NCBI GenBank assembly: GCA_030680155.1
Contig: JAUXWL010000301.1
Location: 1-35,029 of the forward strand
Direction of reading: 5' to 3'
Origin: Anaerolineales bacterium
Lineage (GTDB): Bacteria; Chloroflexota; Anaerolineae; Anaerolineales; Villigracilaceae
Length of the DNA: 35,029 nt
Part shown: positions 1 to 7,348 of the stretch, piece after piece
How positions within the stretch are numbered: position 1 is the stretch's first letter
How the letters are laid out: each line of letters begins with the position of its first letter
The notes under the pieces: generated by a model
The model's database searches: none
What the model was told of the DNA's origin: nothing
The model's input: the letters and a program-made list of their open reading frames with translations, nothing else
Translations under genes and position numbers: made by a program

Positions 1-349
1 CGGCCACGAGACCTGCATACGCATTGCCGAACTCCACGCTGCCTGCCACGACTGCGCCTGTGTACCCGTTTATGGACATGGTCCCCGCCTGGGCGAGTCC
101 CACCGTCCCGTTTTCCACTGTGACAGTCTCCGCCTGAACAGATCCGAGCGCAGATTGATGCGTCTTGACATTCTTTGCAGTGACTGCGGCCGCAGCGCTC
201 ATGTTCAGTTCCGCGTCCTCGGCTGTGATCGTCTCCGCCGCGCTCTGGTGCATACGCACTAATTCCGCCGTGACCGTCTCTACATCCATTTGCGAGAGAT
301 TGGTCACCTGCGAATGTTCGGGTACAAGGGGAATGGTTTCGTCGCTCAT
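1..349 (-). CDS. Repetitive hypothetical protein, N-terminal part (runs off the window)
   Basis: The gene reads leftward from an ATG at 349-347 and is still open at base 1, so only about 116 N-terminal residues are visible. A weak AGGA-type ribosome site lies just upstream. After a short lead (MSDETIPLVP) the protein shows a loose repeat of roughly 20-25 residues in which hydrophobic and small residues alternate with TVTAE/TITAE-like steps and MHQSA/THQSA-like turns. It is rich in Ala, Val, Thr and Glu, with almost no aromatics or Cys. No signal peptide or membrane segment is seen. The periodic beta-strand-like pattern would suit a beta-solenoid or a bactofilin-like scaffold, but that is inference only; I do not recognise the family. 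Confidence 0.6.
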   Translation of the reverse strand, partial: MSDETIPLVPEHSQVTNLSQMDVETVTAELVRMHQSAAETITAEDAELNMSAAAAVTAKNVKTHQSALGSVQAETVTVENGTVGLAQAGTMSINGYTGAVVAGSVEFGNAYAGLVA

Positions 350-360
350 AATCCTGGCAG

Positions 361-385
361 AAAACGCGCCTCCACACGGAGGCGC
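361..385 (-). terminator. Intrinsic terminator downstream of the PaiB-like gene
   Basis: Bases 366-373 (GCGCCTCC) pair perfectly with 378-385 (GGAGGCGC) around an ACAC loop. Read on the minus strand, the 8-bp GC-rich stem is followed by GTTTTC. It lies between the end of the PaiB-like gene (438) and the start of the next minus-strand gene (349). Confidence 0.5.
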
Positions 386-437
386 AAGGTTGATGGCTTG
401 GATTTTATTCGCTCAAAGCCCATTCGTCAAGGAATCG

Positions 438-1058
438 CTACCCGCTGCCAGCCACTCGTCTGCTTTTCATCTCCTGTGCCACTTCCGCTGAGGCGTCGTC
501 ACCACGCCTTTCCAGTTCGCGGACAATGTTCGCGTGAGACTCATCGTCGCGGTTTTGGCTCAATTTGAAGCCGGCATCGATGCGGGTCACCTCGAGCGCG
601 AAGCCCGCCACACCCTTGATCTCCTTCGCCACCATTTCGGCAGGTAGACCTTCCATGCTGTAGCCTGTGTTTGCTTCGTGTTTCTGCACCAGTTGACTGA
701 GTAGGTCGTGCAGCTCCTGCCCCTCCATCATGCGCACTTTGCCGTAGACATGGACGTTCATGTAATTCCATGTGGGCACGTTGACGTGGTTGTACCAGCG
801 CGGCGAGATGTAGGTGTGAGCGCCTTGAAAGATGAGCAGCGCTTCCTGTTCGCCAAAACTCTTCCACTGCGGGTTGGCGCGGGACATGTGACCGAGGATG
901 GTCAGCGAGCCGTCTGCGCCTTCGAGCAGTTCCACGGGCAGGTGAGTGGCGACCAACCTTTCGCCGTCGTGTGAAACGAGCGCGGGAAAGCCATTGCCTT
1001 TCAGGAATTCAATAATCCTTGTGCGGTCTTCTTCACGATAAAGTTTTGGGATGTGCAT
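438..1058 (-). CDS. FMN-binding PaiB-like protein
   Basis: A 206-residue protein that matches the PaiB family (FMN-binding split-barrel, often annotated as negative transcriptional regulator) over its full usual length. Family hallmarks include the N-terminal MHIPKLYREED, the strand ATHLPVELL, the segment GHMSRANPQWKSF, the core YISPRWYNHVNVPTWNY, and the C-terminal KLSQNRDDESHANIVREL. The fold is that of pyridoxamine-phosphate-oxidase-like flavoproteins and the protein should be cytoplasmic. In Bacillus subtilis PaiB affects protease and sporulation genes; the role here is unknown. The gene stands alone, ends before a hairpin terminator at 361-385, and is divergent from the SH3-domain gene at 1208. 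Family assignment is strong, function is not. Confidence 0.9.
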   Translation of the reverse strand: MHIPKLYREEDRTRIIEFLKGNGFPALVSHDGERLVATHLPVELLEGADGSLTILGHMSRANPQWKSFGEQEALLIFQGAHTYISPRWYNHVNVPTWNYMNVHVYGKVRMMEGQELHDLLSQLVQKHEANTGYSMEGLPAEMVAKEIKGVAGFALEVTRIDAGFKLSQNRDDESHANIVRELERRGDDASAEVAQEMKSRRVAGSG

Positions 1059-1207
1059 TTGAATTAAGAACCTTTTTCTTCAATTGTACTTCTATTATGC
1101 AGTATGTCGGGTATACTTGAAAAAAACGAACTGAAAGCATTAGAGGTTTGATACTGTTTCGAGGGATCAAGTTGAGGGAGATTTCAGATATTTATCAGGA
1201 GGTAAAT

Positions 1208-2245
1208 ATGTTTAAATCACGCTTCGTTTTTTCAGTTCTGTTGGCAGTAATAATTGCGTCTTCTTCGGGGGGAGCTTATGTAGTTGCTGCGCCACTTGAC
1301 TCTCCAAATGAAAATAGCACAAATAGTTATGTAAACCTCTATATTGATCAAATAAAGATTCTTGGTAACACGGGTGACATTACTGGGCCAGGGGAGTTTC
1401 GTCTAATAATTATGGCAGCTGATACGACTGGTAAATCAAGTGGTATGTTTTGTCCGGGGAATGAACCACTCAAAATGCGCAAAGGCGATACTATAAATTC
1501 TCCATGCCTGCTTGCAGTCAGTTTCGATGAAAACAAGGTGTCTGATGGCGTATATTTAACAGTCATGGTTGTGGATGAGGATAAATCATCATTGCCAGTA
1601 GATCTTTCTTATGAGGCTGCCACTGGGCATCTTAGTAAGGCTTTTGGGAGTGCAGTCAAAGGCAAATTGGTAAAAGTGGGTGCATCCACGTTGGCAAAGA
1701 GTACGCCCTTCACTTTTGCAGTTGAAGTTTTGTTTAGTTTTCTTAGCGGCAAGGTTAAGTCTTGGGTTGAAAAGGCGGATATCATAGGCGTACAGGGCAT
1801 CTACCTTTCAAGAAAAGATAATTGGTCTGCTGATAAGACTAAAACTGTTACATCAAGTGACGGCGGAATTCAAATTACATATACCATTGTCCGCACGTTT
1901 TCCACCCCGCCGAACAAAACAGCGCCAATCCTCGGCTCGACTGCTACCAGCTCTTCCCAATCATCAAGTCAAAAATATTGGTGTGATGATTTAAGTTATG
2001 TAAAACTTAAAGTTGGAGATCGTGCGAAAGTTGTTTGGCCTAAAGTTAATCTACGCACAGCGCCTATTGTTCCGCAGGAATACTATGAAAATAGCATCGC
2101 TAAGCTTGAAGAAGGGACGACGCTTACTATTATTGGTGGTCCAGCATGTGCTCACAACGGAACATGGTGGCAGGTTCGTACTGGAAATGGACGGACTGGT
2201 TGGATGCGAGAGCGGATTAGCAGCGGGTATTTGATAGGGCGTTAA
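1208..2245 (+). CDS. Secreted protein with C-terminal bacterial SH3 domain
   Basis: I start the gene at ATG 1208 because a good ribosome site (AGGAGG) sits just upstream and the protein then opens with a typical signal peptide (MFKSRFVFSVLLAVIIASSS, cleavage near AYVVAA). The 345-residue product has an undefined beta-rich middle (residues about 30-240, with a CPGNEP segment) and a Ser/Thr-rich linker. The C-terminal SH3b-like domain spans about residues 265-345: VNLRTAPIV, then LEEGTTLTIIGGPACAHNGTWWQVRTGNGRTGWM. SH3b domains usually bind peptidoglycan or mediate envelope contacts, so an envelope location is likely. The AT-richer codon use compared with its neighbours suggests this gene may have been acquired. 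It ends just before a strong terminator. Confidence 0.8.
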   Translation: MFKSRFVFSVLLAVIIASSSGGAYVVAAPLDSPNENSTNSYVNLYIDQIKILGNTGDITGPGEFRLIIMAADTTGKSSGMFCPGNEPLKMRKGDTINSPCLLAVSFDENKVSDGVYLTVMVVDEDKSSLPVDLSYEAATGHLSKAFGSAVKGKLVKVGASTLAKSTPFTFAVEVLFSFLSGKVKSWVEKADIIGVQGIYLSRKDNWSADKTKTVTSSDGGIQITYTIVRTFSTPPNKTAPILGSTATSSSQSSSQKYWCDDLSYVKLKVGDRAKVVWPKVNLRTAPIVPQEYYENSIAKLEEGTTLTIIGGPACAHNGTWWQVRTGNGRTGWMRERISSGYLIGR

Positions 2246-2307
2246 TGTAAGAAAATAGGATATCCTCTATTTGTACAATTGACATATCTAAAATTTATTC
2301 AAAGATT

Positions 2308-2344
2308 AAAAGTGCTCCCAGTTTAGAAAGGAGCACTTTTTTCT
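2308..2344. terminator. Bidirectional intrinsic terminator
   Basis: An 11-bp perfect stem (AAAAGTGCTCC at 2308-2318 with GGAGCACTTTT at 2330-2340) runs into a T tract on the plus strand and a T-rich tract on the minus strand. It separates the convergent genes ending at 2245 (plus) and 2346 (minus) and can serve both. Confidence 0.85.
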
Positions 2345-2345
2345 A

Positions 2346-3428
2346 TCACTTTCTAACCTTCTCCCAACTTGCCTTGGCTGGGCGCAGGGCGAGGATCATG
2401 ATGATCGTGATTAATACGGCCGATGTGATGCACCAGGCACAGGTCGCGCCGATTACGAAGGGTTCGAGGAAGGTCAGGTACATCGAAAAGAGCGTGCCAC
2501 CTGCGCTGAATGCGAGCAGGGCCAGCGCAGACCAATTGGAAACTCGTCCCTTTGTGTAGCGGGCGGTTAACCATGCCAGTGCGATGACCATGTATCCCAT
2601 CAACCCCAACACGCCGATGGGCAGCAGTCCGAATAAACGGGCATACGCGCTTTGTTGCACGGTGTTGCAGTCGCCAACGGGCCCGCAGACGGCGGTCACA
2701 TTGGCAGTTTCCACGTAAGCCAGATAGCCCGCCACGCCGAAGCCCATCAGACAGAGGATGGGGATGTCCCATGACCAGTGAATGGGGCTTTTACTTTTCT
2801 TTTGCTTTCGGAATTCGGTCACAGTCCACACCATGGCCGCGGTCATGAACAGCAGCACAAGCACGGCAATCGAATTGCCGGCAGGGTCGCGCGCGAACTT
2901 TTCCTGCCAGGTTGCGTCATCGGTCAGGCTGGGGAGTGTTGTCGCGGGGATAACTGCCTGGGCGGTGGCAGCAGGTTCGAGGTCGGTTTGAGGCGCGCTG
3001 GTTGGGACAATTCCCAATGTTGCGCGCAGCCCGGGGATGTCGGGCCAGTCCATGCCGCCTTGCGCGAGATAGGTTTCGATCAAAGTGGGGAATTGTTCAG
3101 GGATGTCTGCCGAGCCGATCAAGTACACATTTCCGACCACGAGGAAGGGAACCCCGCTTTGCTCCAGACCGAATTTCTGCAACGCTGCGAGGAAGAGGGA
3201 CTGCCCTTCAGGCTGGGTGACATCCACGCCGGCGATCTGCAGTTGGTCGCCGTATTTGTCGAACAGCGGCGGAAAAACTTCTTCGATGACATAATGGCAA
3301 TGTCCGCAACTGGGAGAGTAGAACAAGACGGCATGAACAACTGCATTGGGCGTTTGCGCCTGAGCAGGGGATGGGAAGAGCAAGCTGATTAGCAGAAGGA
3401 TGCTCAATAGTAATTGGGGAGGGGTCAC
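2346..3428 (-). CDS. Thioredoxin-like / vitamin K epoxide reductase (VKOR) fusion protein
   Basis: I choose the GTG at 3428-3426: an AAAGGA ribosome site precedes it and the 360-residue product then begins directly with a signal/anchor sequence; an upstream ATG at 3491 would add 21 non-signal residues. A periplasmic thioredoxin-fold domain follows, with CGHC at residues 41-44 and the cis-Pro region SGVPFLV near 91-97. After a Pro/Ala-rich linker come four or five membrane helices of VKOR type. The loop cysteines C248 and C254 (CGPVGDC) and the quinone-side CAWC at 330-333 are all present. VKOR homologues oxidise thiols and pass electrons to quinone, replacing DsbB; the fused thioredoxin domain would be the DsbA partner. 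It is divergent from the multihaem cytochrome operon, so it may support folding of its Cys-rich exported products (inference). Confidence 0.88.
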   Translation of the reverse strand: MTPPQLLLSILLLISLLFPSPAQAQTPNAVVHAVLFYSPSCGHCHYVIEEVFPPLFDKYGDQLQIAGVDVTQPEGQSLFLAALQKFGLEQSGVPFLVVGNVYLIGSADIPEQFPTLIETYLAQGGMDWPDIPGLRATLGIVPTSAPQTDLEPAATAQAVIPATTLPSLTDDATWQEKFARDPAGNSIAVLVLLFMTAAMVWTVTEFRKQKKSKSPIHWSWDIPILCLMGFGVAGYLAYVETANVTAVCGPVGDCNTVQQSAYARLFGLLPIGVLGLMGYMVIALAWLTARYTKGRVSNWSALALLAFSAGGTLFSMYLTFLEPFVIGATCAWCITSAVLITIIMILALRPAKASWEKVRK

Positions 3429-3630
3429 GGTGAATTCCTTTCCATGCAAATTGTAATGGCGATGGTTCGGGGGACAAGTGCAGTATGTCATCGTTCGTAA
3501 TGAGCGGCCATCACTTATTCTTGATTTATTTCAACCTAATTTCACCAATTATGTTTATCCATTAGCGATCCTAATACCTGAACGTTATCTTTATCACTTA
3601 CCTGTATGGAAGTTCGGACTACAATAGTTA

Positions 3631-3648
3631 TTGTGAAATATGTCACAA
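3631..3648. promoter_or_regulatory. Crp/Fnr-family operator
   Basis: TTGTGAAATATGTCACAA is a perfect inverted repeat with 6-bp arms and a 6-bp spacer, matching the Crp-type consensus TGTGA-N6-TCACA. It lies 11 bp upstream of the cytochrome start codon and 2 bp before the ribosome site (GGAG at 3651-3654). A -10-like TACAAT sits at 3620-3625, with no convincing -35. At this position a bound regulator would overlap the start of transcription, so repression is likelier than activation for the plus-strand genes. For the divergent VKOR gene it lies about 200 bp upstream. The palindrome is directly visible; the regulator is unknown. Confidence 0.6.
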
Positions 3649-3659
3649 ATGGAGAATCG

Positions 3660-5183
3660 ATGATTAGAAAACTTCTTGCAGGTATTTTGGTCGTTTTGGG
3701 GTTGATCCTGTCCGCATGTTCGACAGGAACGGAGACCCAATCCGCGACGGATGTGCCGACCGAGATGGAAACGGTTGTTGTAACTGCGCCTGAGTCGGGG
3801 GAGTGCCTGGCTTGCCATACGGACAAACAACTTCTTATCGATACAGCCAGGCCTGAAGAATTGGATCATGAAGCTGAATCCAAGGGAGTTGGCTGAGGGG
3901 GCGAAGTGGCTCCGTTGGAGCCATGGGAGAAGGCGCTTGTAGATGGTGAGGCTTTCCTTGCCACCGATCACGGTGAATTGACCTGTATCGAATGCCATGC
4001 GGGAACGAATGTTTCAGAAAAGGATCAGGCGCACGCGGACATGGTCGTCAGCCCGAGTGCGCAGCCGGATGTGTATTGCGCTGAGTGCCATGAAGAAGTG
4101 ACTGCCGCCTACCCGAATGCTTTGCACAACACACAGGCCGGTTATTGGACGACGATCAACACCCGCAATGGGAACGTACCTGAAGACCATCCCGCGCTGA
4201 ATCAGATGTTCAATAACCATTGTTCCACCTGCCATACAAGTTGTGGTGAGTGTCACGTCAGCCAGCCGAAGAATGTGGGCGGCGGCTTGTTCACCGGACA
4301 TGTCTTCGAGAAGACTCCGCCGATGACGCGCTCCTGCACGGCTTGTCATGGCAGCCGCGTGGGCAATGAATTCCTCGGCAAGAACGAAGGGTTCCCCGGC
4401 GATGTCCATTTCCGTGAAGCGCGCATGAATTGTGTCAAATGCCATGAAGGCGCAGATTTACACGGGACGGCAGACGCCGCGCTTGCATCCGAGCACCGTT
4501 TGAGCGGAGCCGAAGACCCGCAATGTATCGATTGCCATGAGCAGGTTGCAGACGGTTCAGATGGTATTGAGATGCACGCCCAGCATGGCGATGGAGCAGA
4601 GTTGACCTGCCAGGTCTGTCACTCGATCAGTTATTCAAGCTGCGACGGCTGTCATGTGGCGGTCAGTGAGACGAGCGGGAATCCGTACTTCGAGACCGAG
4701 GCAACCTATATGACCTTCTTTATTGGGCGCAACCCCATTCAAAGCGAAGACCGGCCCGCCAAATATGTGCCGGTGCGTCATGTGCCGATTGCAACGACGA
4801 GTTATCAGTTCTATGGCGAAAATTTATTGTCAAACTTTGATGCCCTGCCGACCTGGGTCTACTCCACGCCGCATAACATTCAACGCTTCACGCCGCAGAA
4901 CTCCACCTGTGAAGCCTGTCATGGCAACCCGGAGATCTTCCTGACAATGGACAAGGTGCAAGCGAATGAAGTGAACGCCAATCAATCGGTGATCGTGAGC
5001 GCCATCCCCGGACCCGTGGAAATGTTCCTGTCCGCCATGCTTCAGCCTGCCGATCATGCCGAACTGGTGACCAACTCGTGCGTGACGTGTCACGCCGAAG
5101 GAATCCGCAACTCGCCTGTAATCCCTGAAAGTCATCTTGGTTTCACGAATGAAAGCTGTATAGGATGTCACAAGCTGCCGTAA
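3660..5183 (+). CDS. Multihaem c-type cytochrome lipoprotein with in-frame TGA, candidate selenoprotein
   Basis: The frame runs from ATG 3660 (ribosome site GGAG 5 nt upstream) to TAA 5183 and is interrupted only by TGA at 3894-3896. Read through, it encodes 507 residues. A lipoprotein signal ends in LSAC (Cys20). There are 13 CXXCH haem motifs: CLACH before the TGA, then CIECH, CAECH, CSTCH, CGECH, CTACH, CVKCH, CIDCH, CQVCH, CDGCH, CEACH, CVTCH and CIGCH. The protein should be exported, lipid-anchored, and carry electrons outside the membrane. Codon 79 is the TGA, in the context GVG-X-GGEVAPLEPWEKALVDG. A stem-loop at 3906-3924 fits a bacterial SECIS, so selenocysteine is the favoured reading. 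If the TGA is a true stop, translation could in principle restart at GTG 3906, but that product would lack a signal peptide and could not be matured as a c-type cytochrome. A sequencing error at one base (TGC or TGG) remains possible. A four-rhodanese lipoprotein gene follows after 75 bp. Confidence 0.75.
3894..3924 (+). promoter_or_regulatory. Candidate bacterial SECIS element directly after in-frame TGA
   Basis: After the TGA (3894-3896) comes a 9-nt spacer, then GTGGCTCC (3906-3913), loop GTT (3914-3916) and GGAGCCAT (3917-3924): seven Watson-Crick pairs plus a G-U at the base. The apical loop begins 17 nt after the TGA and its first base is G. Known bacterial SECIS elements, such as that of E. 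coli fdhF, lie in the coding region immediately after UGA, with the loop about 16-37 nt downstream and a G among the first two loop bases. All three criteria are met. The match is structural only; SelB binding is not shown. Confidence 0.55.
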
Positions 5184-5197
5184 CGGCACTTGCTAAT

Positions 5198-5226
5198 AAC
5201 TCACCCTCTGATCTTCAAAGTGAGTT
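5198..5226 (+). other. Intercistronic hairpin
   Basis: AACTCAC at 5198-5204 pairs with GTGAGTT at 5220-5226 in the 75-bp gap between the cytochrome and rhodanese genes. No T tract follows, so it is not a standard terminator; it could stabilise mRNA or set relative expression of the two genes. Confidence 0.35.
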
Positions 5227-5258
5227 GGTGAAAAATAATCTTCAACAAGGAGAACGAA

Positions 5259-6983
5259 ATGTCTAAGAAGTTTCAAATGTTTTTAGCTCTGTTCCTCGCT
5301 CTGAGTATGATCCTGAGCGCCTGCGGCTCTCCCGCTGCAGAACCCGTTGTGGAAGCAACTGAAGCGGCAGTGGTGGAAGTTGCCACCGAGGCGCCGGTTG
5401 TCGAAGAAGCAGGACTTGATGTGCTGGCGTTGTTCACCGAACTTGCCGCCTCACTCCCCGCCGACAAAGCCTACGGCTCGGTAAAAGTTTCCTCCCTCAA
5501 TGAGGAACTTGCCGACAATGCCCCCTTCATCCTCGATGTGCGCGAAGCCGCCGAAATTGAAAAAGACGGTTATATCGAAGGCACCGTCAACATCCCCGTC
5601 CGTGACGTGCTCAACAACCTGGACAAACTGCCCGGTCTCGATGAACCCATCGTGGTCACTTGCGCCTCCGGTCATCGCGGCGGCATGGTCATGGCGGCGC
5701 TCAAACTGCTGGGCTATACCAACGTCCGCAACCTGAACGGCGGCGTGAATGCCTGGAAGAAAGCCGAATATCCCGTTGTGACTGGCGTTGCGCTCGAAGC
5801 CCCCGCAGTCATCAGCGCCCCCATCGTTGACGACCAGCCCCTGTACGAAATGCTCAACGATTTCCTCACCAACCTGCCCGAAGGTTTCTATGCCATCAAA
5901 TCGGACAAACTGGCGGAGGAACTGGCTGGCTCAGACCTGCCCTTTATTGTTGACACTCGCAGCCAGGGCGAATGGGACAAGGACGGCTATATTGAAGGTT
6001 CCATCAACCTGCCTATCAATGATTTCTTTGCCAACCTCGATCAGATTCCTGCGGATAAAGATGCCCGCATCATCGTCCTGTGCGCCTCCGGCCATCGCGG
6101 CAGTGTTGCCATGATGGGCTTGCGCCTGATGGGTTACACCAATGTTGTCAACCTCAATGGTGGACTCAATGGCTGGAAAGCTGCCGGCATGCCGGTTGTA
6201 GGTTTGGCAAGTGAAATGGCTGCCTTCCTCACCAACCTGCCCGCCGACGCTGGTTTCTACAGCGTCAAAGCTGACAAACTCAATGAAATGTTGGTCGAGA
6301 ACCCGCCCTTCATTGTGGATGTGCGCCAGCCCGCTGAAATTGAAACCGCTGGCTACATCGCCGGCTCTGTCAATATCCCGATCCGCGACCTGCTCAAGAA
6401 TCTGGATAAACTCCCCGCCAAGGATGCCAAGATCGTCATCACCTGCGCTTCCGGCCACCGTGGCTCACTCGGCATGATGGCGCTGCGCCTGCTGGGATAT
6501 ACCGACGTGGTCAACCTCAATGGCGGACTCAGCGCCTGGCTCAAAGCGGAATTCGCAGTGGAAACTGGCGCTCCCGCCGCGCCGGTAGCTGGTACTGCTC
6601 CCGAAGTGGATGCTGCCCGATTCGCCGCCCTCGACAACTACCTGAGCAACCTGCCCGAAGGTTTTGGCGCGATCAAGTCCCCTGATTTCAACACCGAACT
6701 TGTCTCTGGCACAGTTCCCTTCATGCTGGATGTCCGCACACAAGCGGAATGGGATGACAAGGGCCACATCGAAGGCGCTGTCCACGTCCCTGTGAATGAC
6801 GTGCCCGTCAACCTCGCCCAACTCCCCGTGGACAAGACCGCCCCGATCATGGTGATCTGCGCCTCCGGTCATCGCGGCGCGATTACCCAAATGTACCTGC
6901 AATTCCTGGGCTACACCAACGTCCGCAATTTGAACGGCGGTATGAACGGCTGGATCGCAGCAGAACTGCCGGTAGTCAAATAA
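5259..6983 (+). CDS. Lipoprotein with four tandem rhodanese domains
   Basis: A 574-residue exported lipoprotein: the signal ends in LSAC (Cys22) and is followed by a Glu/Val/Ala-rich linker. Four consecutive rhodanese homology domains follow, at roughly residues 68-175, 205-315, 325-435 and 465-574. Each has the complete active-site loop CASGHRG (catalytic Cys135, Cys275, Cys396 and Cys534), a PFI/PFM-LDVR-like N-terminal motif, and the C-terminal LGYTNVxNLNGGxxxW motif. Rhodaneses carry sulfane sulfur or selenium as a persulfide on the active Cys; here that would happen outside the cytoplasmic membrane. A strong AAGGAG ribosome site precedes ATG 5259. Its position after the multihaem cytochrome suggests one transcript and a joint sulfur- or selenium-oxyanion redox role (inference). 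Rhodanese-like proteins are also known in selenite/tellurite-reduction clusters such as Geobacter ext. Confidence 0.92.
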   Translation: MSKKFQMFLALFLALSMILSACGSPAAEPVVEATEAAVVEVATEAPVVEEAGLDVLALFTELAASLPADKAYGSVKVSSLNEELADNAPFILDVREAAEIEKDGYIEGTVNIPVRDVLNNLDKLPGLDEPIVVTCASGHRGGMVMAALKLLGYTNVRNLNGGVNAWKKAEYPVVTGVALEAPAVISAPIVDDQPLYEMLNDFLTNLPEGFYAIKSDKLAEELAGSDLPFIVDTRSQGEWDKDGYIEGSINLPINDFFANLDQIPADKDARIIVLCASGHRGSVAMMGLRLMGYTNVVNLNGGLNGWKAAGMPVVGLASEMAAFLTNLPADAGFYSVKADKLNEMLVENPPFIVDVRQPAEIETAGYIAGSVNIPIRDLLKNLDKLPAKDAKIVITCASGHRGSLGMMALRLLGYTDVVNLNGGLSAWLKAEFAVETGAPAAPVAGTAPEVDAARFAALDNYLSNLPEGFGAIKSPDFNTELVSGTVPFMLDVRTQAEWDDKGHIEGAVHVPVNDVPVNLAQLPVDKTAPIMVICASGHRGAITQMYLQFLGYTNVRNLNGGMNGWIAAELPVVK

Positions 6984-7123
6984 CAATACGGGTGTGCAAG
7001 CAAAGGTTGTCAGCCGCTACGGCTCAAGCCGCCGTCCCCGGCGGCGTTTTGCGAGGACATCCTGCGCCGGGGACGGCGCAGGGAGCAAATCGCCTGACAT
7101 GGTTTGCTTGCACACAATACGGG
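6984..7123. mobile_element. MITE-like palindromic element A with 9-bp target duplication
   Basis: A 122-bp element (6993-7114) has perfect 12-bp terminal inverted repeats (TGTGCAAGCAAA / TTTGCTTGCACA). It is flanked on both sides by the direct repeat CAATACGGG (6984-6992 and 7115-7123), which I read as a target-site duplication. The interior holds two strong hairpins, GCCGCCGTCCCCGGCGGC and CTGCGCCGGGGACGGCGCAG. No protein is encoded. It sits between the rhodanese stop codon and its terminator. A second copy in opposite orientation lies at 17737-17837. Confidence 0.75.
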
Positions 7124-7184
7124 CGACCCTCCCCATTTGTCAGACGCTCCATTTCCGATGGGCGGGCCGCCCTGCTCTTGATCG

Positions 7185-7224
7185 AAAAACTGCCTGCGAG
7201 GAGAACTTGCAGGCAGTTTTAATT
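7185..7224 (+). terminator. Intrinsic terminator of the cytochrome-rhodanese operon
   Basis: AAAACTGCCTGC at 7186-7197 pairs perfectly with GCAGGCAGTTTT at 7209-7220, loop of 11 nt, followed by AATT. It was probably closer to the rhodanese gene before element A was inserted. Confidence 0.75.
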
Positions 7225-7259
7225 ATGGGGTATTTTCCCCACGACATCATCTTTGGATT

Positions 7260-7289
7260 TTGACAAGTTTCACTACTCAGACTTATGAG
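7260..7289 (+). promoter_or_regulatory. Possible sigma-70-type promoter of the LysR gene
   Basis: A perfect TTGACA at 7260-7265 is followed, after 18 bp, by TATGAG (7284-7289, 4 of 6 matches to TATAAT). It lies 60 bp upstream of the chosen start codon. Confidence 0.4.
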
Positions 7290-7348
7290 AAAGGCTTATT
7301 CTTATGCAAAGTAAGCATCACCATCACTTATTGGATTCGGAGAAGCGT

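Noticed and set aside
3660-3896. Separate short lipoprotein gene followed by an independent cytochrome gene starting at GTG 3906
   Set aside because: Both parts are in the same frame, the first would be 78 residues with a single haem motif, and the second would lack an export signal. A single gene with an in-frame TGA explains the sequence better.
7020-7085. GC-rich hairpins as rho-independent terminators
   Set aside because: They belong to the interior of element A, recur in element B, and have no T tract; the true terminator is at 7185-7224.
6992-7263. Small open frames in the region after the rhodanese gene
   Set aside because: They run through the MITE-like palindrome and the terminator and show no protein-like sequence.
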